Under the pieces are notes generated by a model. It did no database searches and had not been told where the DNA came from. It saw only the letters and a program-made list of their open reading frames with translations. Shown here piece after piece: positions 23,056-37,308 of a stretch of 64,000 bases of DNA. Where the stretch lies: positions 625,001-689,000 of the forward strand of contig CP114482.1 of the NCBI GenBank assembly GCA_027186245.1. The letters are read 5' to 3'. The first letter of the stretch is position 1; each line of letters begins with the position of its first letter. Source of the DNA: Coriaria nepalensis. Lineage: Eukaryota > Streptophyta > Magnoliopsida > Cucurbitales > Coriariaceae. The translations under genes and the position numbers were made by a program.

Positions 23056-26000
23056 ATGGCTGAAAGGAGAAGGAAAGGGATACATTTTAGCAAACTGTAT
23101 TCATTTTTGTGTCGGCACTCGACGTTTAAGGATCATCATGATCAAATTGGACAAACAGGTTACTCGAGGGTTGTTTATTGTAACGAACCCGAAAAGCCGA
23201 AAGCAATCGAGTTGAATTACAGGGGAAACCATGTGTCGACTACTAAGTGTACGGCGGCTAATTTGATTCCAAAGTCTTTGTTCGAACAGTTTAGGAGAGT
23301 TGCAAATATATACTTTCTTGTTGTAGCTTTTGTCTCCTTTAGTCCTTTGGCTCCATTACGGCTCCCAGTGTTCTTGCCCCGCTGGTGGTTGTGATCGGGG
23401 CTACAATGGCTAAAGAAGGGGTCGAAGATTGGAGGCGAAGAAAACAGGTGATTGTTTTATACCATGTTAGTTTTTCTAATATTTCTGTCCTTGACATCTT
23501 GTTATGTTGCTTTTGAATCTTATAGATGTCAATATGTTTGAAAAATTATGTTGTTTGATCATTCATTGCTAATCTATTTCATGTCCGAGAATCGAAAGTG
23601 ACTTGTATCCATTTAAATTTTCTAAAATGGAAGCTATTTAGGTAGAACTGCTGATAACTTAACCCGAGATTAGCCGAACATGATGTAACTACTGATAACT
23701 TAACCGGAGATTAACCGAACATGATGTTTATAAACTATCAAGCGAATTCTATATCATGTAATTTCTAGATAATACCGTCTCCAGGAGAGCATTTTAGTCA
23801 TTGCATAAGAGACGGGAAGGTTATTCACTTATTAATCGCCTCTTTGCATGATATTTCATTATTGGCTCTGTTTCATAACAGCTTAAGCTTTTCGTAACAC
23901 TAGAAACTTGTAAATAATGTCACGCATGATTCTTTTAGTTATATTAGGCCATACACCATATGTACATGATATTGTTTTTCCCTGGCTATCTTTTCTTTCT
24001 TCAATTCATTTTAGGACGTAGAGGCGAACAACCGAAAGGTTAAAGTGTTTGTTAAGGACGACAACAAATTCCAAGAGACGAGATGGAAGAACCTCCGAGT
24101 CGGTGACATTGTAAAAGTACATAAAGACGATTACTTCCCAGCTGATCTTCTCCTTCTTTCTTCAAGCTACGAAGACGGGGTTTGTTATGTGGAGACCATG
24201 AATCTAGACGGAGAAACTAACTTAAAATTGAAGCATGCTTTGGAAATCACATCTCGTCTCCGCAATGAAGTGTCCTTCAAAAATTTCAAAGCAGTGATCA
24301 AGTGTGAGGACCCTAATGAGAATCTCTACACATTCATCGGAACATTATATTATAATGAAAGTCCGTACCCTCTCTCGCCGCAACAGATTCTTTTACGTGG
24401 TTCTAAGCTTAAAAATACAGAGTATGTCTTTGGAGTTGTTATCTTCACGGGACATGATACCAAGGTGATGAAGAATGCAACTGATCCTCCTTCCAGGAGG
24501 AGTAAAATCGAACGGAAGATGGATAAGATAGTCTACATTCTTTTCGCTACTCTTATCATGATATCTTTCTTAGGATCTCTCTATTGTGGAATCCAAACTG
24601 GTAATGAAATTAAGGGTGGAAAGCTTAGAAGGTGGTATCTCCGTCCAGATCGTACATCTGTCTTCTACGACCCAAAACAGGCCCCACTTGCGGCTTTTTT
24701 CCATTTCCTGACCGCCCTTATGTTATACGGATACTTAATTCCGATTTCATTATATGTATCAATTGAGATTGTGAAGGTCTTACAAAGCATTTTTATTAAC
24801 CAAGATATTGACATGTATTGTGAGGAAATGGATAAACCAGCTCATGCTAGGACTTCTAATCTGAATGAGGAACTGGGACAAGTAGATACGATACTTTCTG
24901 ACAAAACGGGCACTCTGACTTGTAACTCCATGGACTTTGTGAAATGCTCTATAGCAGGGTCCGCTTATGGTCGTGGGTTGACTGAAGTCGAGATTGCACT
25001 TGCAAGGAAAAATCTGGACCATCCATTCGAAATTAATGATGTTAAAGACGACGGGAAGAAGTCAATTAAGGGGTTCAATTTTAGAGACGAACGGGTTATG
25101 GAGGGGAATTGGGTTAATGAGCTTCATTCAGATTTTATTCAGAAATTTTTCCGGGTGCTAGCCTTATGCCATACATCTGTTTCGGTTGTAAATGAAGAGA
25201 TAGGAGAGATTTCTTATGAGGCGGAGTCACCTGATGAAGCGGCTTTTGTTATAGCTGCAAGGGAGCTCGGGTTCGAGTTTTTCGAACGGACTCAAACGAG
25301 CATTTCTTTGCGGGAGTTAGATTTTGCAAGCGGGAAAAAGGTTGAAAGGTGAGTTTTTCTGCTACTTTCTTTTAGCATCATTTCTAGATTTTTTATGAGA
25401 TAACAAGACTTGTATTTAGTAATATTTATGTAACTTGATTTCGTATTTTAGAGTGTACGAGCTTCTTCAGGTCTTAGAGTTCAGTAGTTCTCGGAAAAGA
25501 ATGTCAGTCATTGTAAGAAATCCGGAAAATCAACTACTGCTCCTCTCTAAAGGTGCAGATAGGTAAGACTTCTTTCAAAGCATATACGCATTTTTCTGTC
25601 TATATGGAGTTATAACCTCAGGTTATTGTTCTAAGCAATTTTCTGTCCATATACATATTCAGTGTAATGTTTGAGAGGTTATCGAAAGACGGTAGGATGT
25701 TTGAGACGGAGACAAAAGAGCAGATCAAAGAATATTCCGAAGCAGGGCTTAGAACCTTGGTAGTTACATGCCGCGAGCTGGATGAAGTAGAGTACAAGAA
25801 ATGGGAAGACAAGTTCTTAAAGGCCAAAACTGCCGTCAGAGCAGACCGAGATGTGTTAATGGACACAACTGCAGATGATATCGAAAGAAACTTAATCCTT
25901 CTCGGTGCTACTGCTGTTGAAGACAAACTCCAGAAGGGGGTTAGTTAGTTAGTTAAAGTCTGTTTCATTCGTTAGTTAGGTAAAGATTCATGTTTTGGTG

Positions 26001-26751
26001 ATTGTTTAGGTGCCGGAATCAAGATATGGGTATTGACCGGAGATAAGATGGAAACTGCTGTTAATATCGGGTACGATGGCAGGTCATTTTCTTAGACATG
26101 TTCGCTGAAATTTCTTTCTTATAGCATGTTTTAGAATCTGTGTATTTTTACTGGTATGCTTGTAGCTTACTTATAAAAGATATGAAACAAATAGTGATCA
26201 CACTTGATTCTCGGGAAATTGATATCTTAGAAAAACAGGGCGAAAAGGCAGCTATTGAGAAGATACATTGTTTGATCTTAGCATCTTTTTCACATGGTGA
26301 AGTTGTTTGTTGAACCTTCTGGAATCATTTCAGGCATGTCTTGAGAGTGTGAAAAAGCAAATTAGAGAAGGAATGTCTCAAATCACTAACAGCAAAAAAA
26401 GTGAAGAAAAGTCTTCTTTCAGCTTAGTAGTTGACGGAAAGTCATTGGATTTTGCTCTCAAATTTGTGGAGAAGTCATTTTTTGAGATTGCAGCCAGTTG
26501 TACATCTGTCATATGCTGTCGTTCTTCGCCTAAACAAAAAGCCCTTGTATATTCATGTAATTTGTGTCAGTCTTTCCTTTTTTTTTTTCAGAATAATCTG
26601 ATAGAGAACTATAGGAATTTTGCAGGTTACGAGAATGGTCAAACAACGAACGGGTAAAACAACATTATCAGTAGGTGATGGAGCAAATGATGTGGGAATG
26701 CTTCATGAGGCTGACATTGGAGTTGGCATTAGTGGTGTTGAAGGGATGCAG
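23056..26751 (+). pseudogene. P4-ATPase pseudogene, copy 3, 3'-truncated
   Basis: This is the same as copy 1. The frameshift is near 23355-23357, the exon-5 loss at about 26011-26019, and the AT in place of the donor GT at 26263-26264. The final shared exon ends at 26751. No private lesion was noticed, so the three defects were present before amplification or were spread by conversion. Confidence 0.9.
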
Positions 26752-26834
26752 GTAAATCCTTACTTATTATATTGTGTTTTAGGAGTTGGCATTATGTTGT
26801 TTTTTCCTTACGAACTTTTTTATTCTTTCCCTGC

Positions 26835-27570
26835 GACCCCCCACCCACCCGATTTTCACCGAAACTGTAAATGCAATCGAATCGGGTTTTCACCGATTTG
26901 GTTGAAGAAGCCGACCATAACCGAACCGGTATTAGACCGGTGGGTTTCATTCGAAACTAGTTCGATTTTTCTGTTCTTTTGCTATTTTCTATAATTCCAT
27001 TAAATTATAATATTGTATCATGATGAATGTATATATTAAATTTATTTAATAAATTGTTTTGGAGTCACTTTCAATTAATATCATATTTGATGAAAATTCG
27101 ATATTATAATAACTAAAAAAATATCATTTTACCTTAATATTATGATCAAAACAATTTTCAAATATATCATAAATTCATAAATATTAATCAATATTTAGAG
27201 GTATAAACTATGAACTGTGATTGTAACTGTGCTTTCAAAGCTCCATCGTAAAAATATTAAATATCAATATCATATACTACTTTACTCTACGGGTCGTAAG
27301 CCTCCTCAATTCGTAGAATATCATAAGTTATAAATTTATAGTCATAATTTTTAGTTTACTCGAATGGTCGATACAGTTTTCGACCATTCGACCCGTACAA
27401 AAAGTAAATAAATAATAGATTTTCGGTCGTTTCACCGAAACCGGCCGAAAAATCGAAAATCGGTTTAACCAAATATTTTTCGGTCGGTAGATTTTGGCAC
27501 ATGAAACCAATCGAAACTAACCAAAAAATATTGGTCTGGATCGGTACGGTTTTATTTTTCTCACCCCTCC
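26835..27570. mobile_element. Putative hAT-like remnant, unit 3
   Basis: Copy of the block at 7355-8090 with T at 27335, matching unit 1. It moved as part of the unit. Confidence 0.35.
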
Positions 27571-28114
27571 ACATATCTATTGTTTTTTGCCCTGTGATTA
27601 GATTAATTACTGTAATTAAATGTAGAAAGAATGAAATGCAAGAGTCTAGCGTGCCTCCGAGTGTCGTCCACGACGCAATCCTGGTAGAAGAACGGGTCAA
27701 GATCCAGGTTAACAAGAATAATGAAATGAGTTATAATATATAAAAATAAAATAAAAATAAAAATTTATTGGTTTAATTTTGAAATTTTAGATTTTCTTTC
27801 TTCTTTTTTTTTTTTTTTTTGATGAAGTGATGTGGCGTAAAATTTTAAACGGCCATATCATATCAGTAATTCGTCTTAAAGTTTAGATACTAAAACTAAC
27901 AAATTTAAGAGATTCCTTATAATTAAATTTGAAATTGGGTGTTTATTATAATTTATAAATAGTTGTAGGTATTTTTTTATAATTTTGATAAACCTTTGAG
28001 ACCTGATAGTAATTCACCCAAATAAATAAATAAATAAATAAACCCGAAAAAAGAGAAGTTCAGCGAAAAACAAGAAAAAGGTTAGAAAGAGACAAGTGAG
28101 CTCCACCGTCTACT

Positions 28115-29907
28115 ATGGCTGGGTAGGTATTATTCAATACTGTAAAAAAAAAAATTCCAATAGCTGTAGCAGTCTTTCTTGATTACTTTTTTGCTTCAAA
28201 AACCCTTCTGCTTCGTATGGATTTTTGATCTGAATGTATATATATATTTTTCTTTAGGCCAAAAATTTGAAAGTATAGTTTCGCCTGTATTTGTTAGAAC
28301 TCTTAGGTGAATTCAAGAATGAGAGGCAAATGATGAACTGATCAAAATACAGATTGTATTAAAATTTTCATATTCTGTAAAACCAGATTACAGGGACTTG
28401 TAGACTTGAAGGAATACAAAAACCAGTAATATCCCCATACTAGATTTACTTTTAACAAAATAACTAAACTAAAATGAGAACAACCCATCAGCATAAAGAT
28501 AGGATAATCAAGATAAGATAGAAAACAATAAGCAATGGATAAAACCCCATCCATTGCTGTAAAAACAGACTGATGTGTATGCACATGTTACTTTTCCAGC
28601 AATAGGCAAAAATGCTCCATTCGAGCAAGAAAGATTCTTCTAACTTCTAATCTGCTTGAACATGTTCATATGACGTGTCTTTGACTTGCTTCAGTAGTAA
28701 AATTGCTAAAAGAATTCAAATGAGGCCACTGACTTGTTCATGAAGAAATGTGACTTCATAGAAACCTTCACGACTGTTTTGAGCATAACTTGAGATAGGG
28801 ACGTCTAAATTGAGTGAGTCAATTGCTTGGAAAAAACTGCTTCCTAGATTTAGGTGTAGAATAACTCTTAGTGATCAGAATTGGATGATTCCAAAACCCA
28901 CAACTTTGTTTTGATGTTGCCTAGCTGTGTGCATTGTAGTCAACATGATTTGGATGATAAAGCAAATAGTCAACCCTCATTTACTTGATGCTCATAAGCA
29001 AAGCAATCAGATTTCTAACATGTATATATTACAACAAACATAATTTAATTAATTTTTTTTTTTTTTTTAATATCTTCTTTTCTTCTTGCTGCCGCCTTCT
29101 GGTAATTAATCTTTCTCTTTATATCTTCTTTTCTTCTTGCTGTTGTAGAGAATCATCAGCACAAGGATATACCAATTCACTGCTTGATCAGCTGATTCTG
29201 CACACGGAGTCCCATGTTCTTGATCAAAGAGAAAAACTATCAAAAATCAGTGAATCGGTCGAAGAACTTGGTAGTTCGATCACACGTATAGAAGACTTTA
29301 TACGAGAAATTAAAAGTACATATAACCGTTTAGAGTTACAGTAATATTTCCATATTTATTTTAATTGTTTGATTGTTTTACGTGTTTTTTTGTTTTGTTT
29401 TTTTTTTTTTTTTTTATAGCAAAACGATCAGTTGCTCCTACCGACCTTTCCGACCCTCAAAACCAAGTTCCTGAAATACCCCTTCCTGTTCCAGACCAAC
29501 AGATACTCCATCCTGTTCCAGACCAACAGATACTCCTTCCTGTTCCAAACCAACAGATACCAATTCATCCCCAGGTGCTACCACCCTTAGAGTTATCCGC
29601 TTCACATAAAGTATCAGCCACCGGAGTAAAAGAAGGAATTATTAAAATGAAAGGTTCAGTCTACAACAGATTCATTGGCTCCTGCCCAATCGGTCTTAAT
29701 TTTAACTACGCCATTGTGTATGGGGTTCCAGCTGAAGTCATGCTGAATGATAATGACTTCGAAGCGATAGTGAAATCGTCACTAGGTAGAAAATCACTCT
29801 GGATAGTCTGTGAAGAATTTAAACAATATTTAGATGAAGGTCATACTTTGCGAATCAGTTTAGTTTGGCGGGGCAATCTTCCTGTATTCACTGTTGCTAA
29901 GGTTTGA
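28115..29907 (+). CDS. Gene X, copy D, unrecognised protein
   Basis: Exon 1 is 28115-28122, exon 2 starts at 29149, and exon 3 is 29420-29907. It is identical to copy C in the parts compared, including the Pro/Gln-rich 9-residue repeats and the ambiguous exon-2 donor. Function is unknown. Confidence 0.5.
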
Positions 29908-30457
29908 AGAATGGTAGCAGTATGGTTGGAGTTCCTCCTCATGTTTAGGAGACAAAGCTGTCTGTCTGAATTTGAAGCTTAGTTTTAATTTAGTGTTCTA
30001 GTCCTAAGCTTAGTTATCCATTTTTATTTTTGTGTTTCGTATCTCAAAACGTAGTAGGAGGGTTTAGTTTCTTACTTTATGGGCTAACAAGAGTACTTGT
30101 CTACTTTCCTCTATGTTATGCTGCTTAAGAAAACCAAATCCCTTAATATATGTACTTATTGTTGCCTAGTAATTTTACAGAATCAAAGTAGAAGAGTGCC
30201 TCAAGGCTCAAACACTGATACAATAGTTGTTTACATCAAGAAGTCTACTAAACAAAGTGAGAGCAAATAAATAGCATTTCGAGCTCTATATATGTGAAAA
30301 TCTGCAAGTTATGCAGTAAGCTTTCATGCAACCCTGTTTGTGCAATCTGTTTGCTCTATCAAACACTTTTCAAAACCAAACAACATAGACACTTTGAATC
30401 AAAATCAAACATTCACATATCTAAAATGAAAATTTGCAACACTTGGAAAGAATTTAG

Positions 30458-31852
30458 CTAACTAAAAATTCGAACAAGACTAGGTACGTAAGGAAGAGGA
30501 GTATCGTATTCAACTTCAGAATGCTTGTAAATGTCAAGGAATTGTTCCCTTTGAAGGCTGTAATAATGTATACCTTCATAATGCAATAGAAATATAGTGT
30601 CATGTTCATACTCTCCGATGCATACCGGCACAAATTCTAACCATTCATTAACTGCCTCAATGCTATACTTCATAACCCAGGAATCTTCCGGTTTCTTTAC
30701 ATCTTTAAGCATCCAAATCCAATATTTACACCCATATTCACCGCCAACCATGTAATCTGCATCACATAATAGTTGCTGCTTCAGGCATAGTTTTCCTTGC
30801 AATTCGAACATTTGTTGTGTTGGGTAATTGTCCTCTGCCATTGGTACCTTAGCAAAGAATTCTCCAAATTCTTCGGTCGAAATGTCGAACCAAACAATAG
30901 GTGTAACATAATCCTCGAGCGGTATGTTGTAATTCACATCATGGCATCCTAACAAATGATCATTTGTCAACCAGTACATTACATTGTCTACAACCACAGC
31001 TTTGCGTTGAGGAATTAGTGGGTAATGAGGGAGTTTCTTAAGCCTTCTCCAAGTGTTGTTTCCATGTCTATGATCAAGAGTCAATACATCAACCCTGAGG
31101 GTGTTAAGCACCATTTGTTTGTGACGAGCACAACTTATATTCAAAATCTTATATTTGTTAATTATGGGACAGAAGCCAAATCCAGAAGCTTGAAGCTCTA
31201 TATTTAAATCGGGCGGTGCCGGAACATTTACGGACTCTCCGGTGATTGGATTACAGACATAAGCCGAACCATCCCTACCATGGAAACATATCAAACCATT
31301 GACTGAAGAGATTTCATCAAATTGGAATCTGATTTTCTTACGGATTTGTACCATGGTTTTGATACCCTTTGTCATCTTGAATAGAGATAGTTCATCTGGC
31401 TTTCGATCAAAATTAACCGTCATGGTAGGGTTAGAAGACACTGATGAGGATGGTCTTATTTCATGGTGAAGTGAGGAAAGACTAACATAGTAAGAACTAC
31501 TATCGAGATTGTCGTTATTACCTTCATTTTTCGATCCTGACACGAAGAGAACTCGATCGAGAGAGGAAGAAAGTGATCTTGTTGTACGCTCCAAGTAGTC
31601 GTAAACAAAGCGACGATCTGTTAGAATCGAATACCAGAGCTTGCATACGTACTTGACGCTTCTTCCCAGATCTTTACATGGAACTCTTGATAGAATCTCG
31701 GACATTGTTTCCTCCGGTAGAAGCATGAAAAAGTGTTTCCTGTCTTCCTTTCCTCCTGTTCTCATCTCTTTTATCATCTTTCCAATTACTTGCTTCTTCA
31801 TTTCTGTGACTTGTTTGAAATTTGGCAAGCGAGTTTTTATATCTGACCCCAT
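30458..31852 (-). CDS. F-box protein with FBA-type domain, copy 4
   Basis: The 464-residue protein is identical to copies 1-3. It sits between gene X copy D and P4-ATPase pseudogene copy 4. Confidence 0.92.
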   Translation of the reverse strand: MGSDIKTRLPNFKQVTEMKKQVIGKMIKEMRTGGKEDRKHFFMLLPEETMSEILSRVPCKDLGRSVKYVCKLWYSILTDRRFVYDYLERTTRSLSSSLDRVLFVSGSKNEGNNDNLDSSSYYVSLSSLHHEIRPSSSVSSNPTMTVNFDRKPDELSLFKMTKGIKTMVQIRKKIRFQFDEISSVNGLICFHGRDGSAYVCNPITGESVNVPAPPDLNIELQASGFGFCPIINKYKILNISCARHKQMVLNTLRVDVLTLDHRHGNNTWRRLKKLPHYPLIPQRKAVVVDNVMYWLTNDHLLGCHDVNYNIPLEDYVTPIVWFDISTEEFGEFFAKVPMAEDNYPTQQMFELQGKLCLKQQLLCDADYMVGGEYGCKYWIWMLKDVKKPEDSWVMKYSIEAVNEWLEFVPVCIGEYEHDTIFLLHYEGIHYYSLQREQFLDIYKHSEVEYDTPLPYVPSLVRIFS

Positions 31853-32793
31853 GTCACTATTTTTCTCTCATTTCTATAACTGATAAACGAGAGGATCAAG
31901 GATCGGTTGGTTATAGACTATTTCATGCACATTTTTCTCGACGTTCAGTTTGAGGTGTAATTTATCAATTATCCAATTAATCAAAGTCTAAAAAATTATT
32001 AAAAACAGAATTACCCACTAAAACAGAATTATTAAAAAATTATAGGTACAATATCTGCCACGAGTAAGATTTTGCAGCGACACGACATGTGGTCGCGCAT
32101 ACTAGAAGATTCTACGTAGAAAGACAAGTCATTGTCTTGTCGCAGTTAGAGGGCAATCATCACCTGCTCCACCACCATTTTAAGTCTCCAAGTTCCTTTG
32201 CTTCTTGAAGCGGCAAAGCCAACCTCTATTCACTATTCATACAAAAGGCTGTTCCTGTCTCTCTCTCCCTCTCTACTTCTCTGAGACAGCAAGAAAGATA
32301 TCTCTCCAGCTTCGAACCAAAGTAAGGAATCCAAAAGAAAGACTACTTTTTAAAGTTTAATTAGCTTCTCATGTTGCTTGAAGTTTGGAAGCTAAACAAT
32401 CTTTTCACTACTTGGCTTGAGGATCTAAGTTAGTGCAGCTTCTTACATTTCATCAAATATTCACCCACTTCGTGTTTTTTCTTCCCTTTTTTTAGCTTTT
32501 AGTTCAAAATATATATACTCTGTTCTTGTCTGATGTATAAGTTTCCAGAACTTCTGTGATATAGGATTCTAGGAATGGTTTCTTTTGGTAAAATTCTGTC
32601 ACCAATTGGTCTTCTAGATAAAAAGAGAGAACTCATTTTTCTGTTCTTTTTTGTCTTTTGAGCTTTAGAAATGCCTTGAAAAGAGAGGGGGGAAATGAGA
32701 ATGGCTAGTTGGAAAAGAAGTTATTACCATTAATTGGCCTTTTTTCTGTAAAACGTTAGGCAGCCCTTTTGTGTTTGGGAGTTGATAATTGAA

Positions 32794-35700
32794 ATGGCTG
32801 AAAGGAGAAGGAAAGGGATACATTTTAGCAAACTGTATTCATTTTTGTGTCGGCACTCGACGTTTAAGGATCATCATGATCAAATTGGACAAACAGGTTA
32901 CTCGAGGGTTGTTTATTGTAACGAACCCGAAAAGCCGAAAGCAATCGAGTTGAATTACAGGGGAAACCATGTGTCGACTACTAAGTGTACGGCGGCTAAT
33001 TTGATTCCAAAGTCTTTGTTCGAACAGTTTAGGAGAGTTGCAAATATATACTTTCTTGTTGTAGCTTTTGTCTCCTTTAGTCCTTTGGCTCCATTACGGC
33101 TCCCAGTGTTCTTGCCCCGCTGGTGGTTGTGATCGGGGCTACAATGGCTAAAGAAGGGGTCGAAGATTGGAGGCGAAGAAAACAGGTGATTGTTTTATAC
33201 CATGTTAGTTTTTCTAATATTTCTGTCCTTGACATCTTGTTATGTTGCTTTTGAATCTTATAGATGTCAATATGTTTGAAAAATTATGTTGTTTGATCAT
33301 TCATTGCTAATCTATTTCATGTCCGAGAATCGAAAGTGACTTGTATCCATTTAAATTTTCTAAAATGGAAGCTATTTAGGTAGAACTGCTGATAACTTAA
33401 CCCGAGATTAGCCGAACATGATGTAACTACTGATAACTTAACCGGAGATTAACCGAACATGATGTTTATAAACTATCAAGCGAATTCTATATCATGTAAT
33501 TTCTAGATAATACCGTCTCCAGGAGAGCATTTTAGTCATTGCATAAGAGACGGGAAGGTTATTCACTTATTAATCGCCTCTTTGCATGATATTTCATTAT
33601 TGGCTCTGTTTCATAACAGCTTAAGCTTTTCGTAACACTAGAAACTTGTAAATAATGTCACGCATGATTCTTTTAGTTATATTAGGCCATACACCATATG
33701 TACATGATATTGTTTTTCCCTGGCTATCTTTTCTTTCTTCAATTCATTTTAGGACGTAGAGGCGAACAACCGAAAGGTTAAAGTGTTTGTTAAGGACGAC
33801 AACAAATTCCAAGAGACGAGATGGAAGAACCTCCGAGTCGGTGACATTGTAAAAGTACATAAAGACGATTACTTCCCAGCTGATCTTCTCCTTCTTTCTT
33901 CAAGCTACGAAGACGGGGTTTGTTATGTGGAGACCATGAATCTAGACGGAGAAACTAACTTAAAATTGAAGCATGCTTTGGAAATCACATCTCGTCTCCG
34001 CAATGAAGTGTCCTTCAAAAATTTCAAAGCAGTGATCAAGTGTGAGGACCCTAATGAGAATCTCTACACATTCATCGGAACATTATATTATAATGAAAGT
34101 CCGTACCCTCTCTCGCCGCAACAGATTCTTTTACGTGGTTCTAAGCTTAAAAATACAGAGTATGTCTTTGGAGTTGTTATCTTCACGGGACATGATACCA
34201 AGGTGATGAAGAATGCAACTGATCCTCCTTCCAGGAGGAGTAAAATCGAACGGAAGATGGATAAGATAGTCTACATTCTTTTCGCTACTCTTATCATGAT
34301 ATCTTTCTTAGGATCTCTCTATTGTGGAATCCAAACTGGTAATGAAATTAAGGGTGGAAAGCTTAGAAGGTGGTATCTCCGTCCAGATCGTACATCTGTC
34401 TTCTACGACCCAAAACAGGCCCCACTTGCGGCTTTTTTCCATTTCCTGACCGCCCTTATGTTATACGGATACTTAATTCCGATTTCATTATATGTATCAA
34501 TTGAGATTGTGAAGGTCTTACAAAGCATTTTTATTAACCAAGATATTGACATGTATTGTGAGGAAATGGATAAACCAGCTCATGCTAGGACTTCTAATCT
34601 GAATGAGGAACTGGGACAAGTAGATACGATACTTTCTGACAAAACGGGCACTCTGACTTGTAACTCCATGGACTTTGTGAAATGCTCTATAGCAGGGTCC
34701 GCTTATGGTCGTGGGTTGACTGAAGTCGAGATTGCACTTGCAAGGAAAAATCTGGACCATCCATTCGAAATTAATGATGTTAAAGACGACGGGAAGAAGT
34801 CAATTAAGGGGTTCAATTTTAGAGACGAACGGGTTATGGAGGGGAATTGGGTTAATGAGCTTCATTCAGATTTTATTCAGAAATTTTTCCGGGTGCTAGC
34901 CTTATGCCATACATCTGTTTCGGTTGTAAATGAAGAGATAGGAGAGATTTCTTATGAGGCGGAGTCACCTGATGAAGCGGCTTTTGTTATAGCTGCAAGG
35001 GAGCTCGGGTTCGAGTTTTTCGAACGGACTCAAACGAGCATTTCTTTGCGGGAGTTAGATTTTGCAAGCGGGAAAAAGGTTGAAAGGTGAGTTTTTCTGC
35101 TACTTTCTTTTAGCATCATTTCTAGATTTTTTATGAGATAACAAGACTTGTATTTAGTAATATTTATGTAACTTGATTTCGTATTTTAGAGTGTACGAGC
35201 TTCTTCAGGTCTTAGAGTTCAGTAGTTCTCGGAAAAGAATGTCAGTCATTGTAAGAAATCCGGAAAATCAACTACTGCTCCTCTCTAAAGGTGCAGATAG
35301 GTAAGACTTCTTTCAAAGCATATACGCATTTTTCTGTCTATATGGAGTTATAACCTCAGGTTATTGTTCTAAGCAATTTTCTGTCCATATACATATTCAG
35401 TGTAATGTTTGAGAGGTTATCGAAAGACGGTAGGATGTTTGAGACGGAGACAAAAGAGCAGATCAAAGAATATTCCGAAGCAGGGCTTAGAACCTTGGTA
35501 GTTACATGCCGCGAGCTGGATGAAGTAGAGTACAAGAAATGGGAAGACAAGTTCTTAAAGGCCAAAACTGCCGTCAGAGCAGACCGAGATGTGTTAATGG
35601 ACACAACTGCAGATGATATCGAAAGAAACTTAATCCTTCTCGGTGCTACTGCTGTTGAAGACAAACTCCAGAAGGGGGTTAGTTAGTTAGTTAAAGTCTG

Positions 35701-36489
35701 TTTCATTCGTTAGTTAGGTAAAGATTCATGTTTTGGTGATTGTTTAGGTGCCGGAATCAAGATATGGGTATTGACCGGAGATAAGATGGAAACTGCTGTT
35801 AATATCGGGTACGATGGCAGGTCATTTTCTTAGACATGTTCGCTGAAATTTCTTTCTTATAGCATGTTTTAGAATCTGTGTATTTTTACTGGTATGCTTG
35901 TAGCTTACTTATAAAAGATATGAAACAAATAGTGATCACACTTGATTCTCGGGAAATTGATATCTTAGAAAAACAGGGCGAAAAGGCAGCTATTGAGAAG
36001 ATACATTGTTTGATCTTAGCATCTTTTTCACATGGTGAAGTTGTTTGTTGAACCTTCTGGAATCATTTCAGGCATGTCTTGAGAGTGTGAAAAAGCAAAT
36101 TAGAGAAGGAATGTCTCAAATCACTAACAGCAAAAAAAGTGAAGAAAAGTCTTCTTTCAGCTTAGTAGTTGACGGAAAGTCATTGGATTTTGCTCTCAAA
36201 TTTGTGGAGAAGTCATTTTTTGAGATTGCAGCCAGTTGTACATCTGTCATATGCTGTCGTTCTTCGCCTAAACAAAAAGCCCTTGTATATTCATGTAATT
36301 TGTGTCAGTCTTTCCTTTTTTTTTTTCAGAATAATCTGATAGAGAACTATAGGAATTTTGCAGGTTACGAGAATGGTCAAACAACGAACGGGTAAAACAA
36401 CATTATCAGTAGGTGATGGAGCAAATGATGTGGGAATGCTTCATGAGGCTGACATTGGAGTTGGCATTAGTGGTGTTGAAGGGATGCAG
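32794..36489 (+). pseudogene. P4-ATPase pseudogene, copy 4, 3'-truncated
   Basis: This is the same as copy 1. The frameshift is near 33093-33095, the exon-5 loss at about 35749-35757, and the lost donor at 36001-36002. The last shared exon ends at 36489, followed by the AT-rich block of unit 4. Confidence 0.9.
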
Positions 36490-36572
36490 GTAAATCCTTA
36501 CTTATTATATTGTGTTTTAGGAGTTGGCATTATGTTGTTTTTTCCTTACGAACTTTTTTATTCTTTCCCTGC

Positions 36573-37308
36573 GACCCCCCACCCACCCGATTTTCACCGA
36601 AACTGTAAATGCAATCGAATCGGGTTTTCACCGATTTGGTTGAAGAAGCCGACCATAACCGAACCGGTATTAGACCGGTGGGTTTCATTCGAAACTAGTT
36701 CGATTTTTCTGTTCTTTTGCTATTTTCTATAATTCCATTAAATTATAATATTGTATCATGATGAATGTATATATTAAATTTATTTAATAAATTGTTTTGG
36801 AGTCACTTTCAATTAATATCATATTTGATGAAAATTCGATATTATAATAACTAAAAAAATATCATTTTACCTTAATATTATGATCAAAACAATTTTCAAA
36901 TATATCATAAATTCATAAATATTAATCAATATTTAAAGGTATAAACTATGAACTGTGATTGTAACTGTGCTTTCAAAGCTCCATCGTAAAAATATTAAAT
37001 ATCAATATCATATACTACTTTACTCTACGGGTCGTAAGCCTCCTCAATTCGTAGAATATCATAAGTTATAAACTTATAGTCATAATTTTTAGTTTACTCG
37101 AATGGTCGATACAGTTTTCGACCATTCGACCCGTACAAAAAGTAAATAAATAATAGATTTTCGGTCGTTTCACCGAAACCGGCCGAAAAATCGAAAATCG
37201 GTTTAACCAAATATTTTTCGGTCGGTAGATTTTGGCACATGAAACCAATCGAAACTAACCAAAAAATATTGGTCTGGATCGGTACGGTTTTATTTTTCTC
37301 ACCCCTCC
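36573..37308. mobile_element. Putative hAT-like remnant, unit 4
   Basis: Copy of the block at 7355-8090 with C at 37073 and a private A at 36936. It is the last copy; unit 5 leaves the repeat before reaching this block. Confidence 0.35.

Larger units (their letters stand above)
19481..29218 (+). repeat. Tandem unit 3 (9738 bp)
   Basis: This unit has the same length and layout as unit 1. It carries T at 27335, matching unit 1 and not its direct neighbours. I saw no other difference from unit 1 in the blocks compared. Confidence 0.97.
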
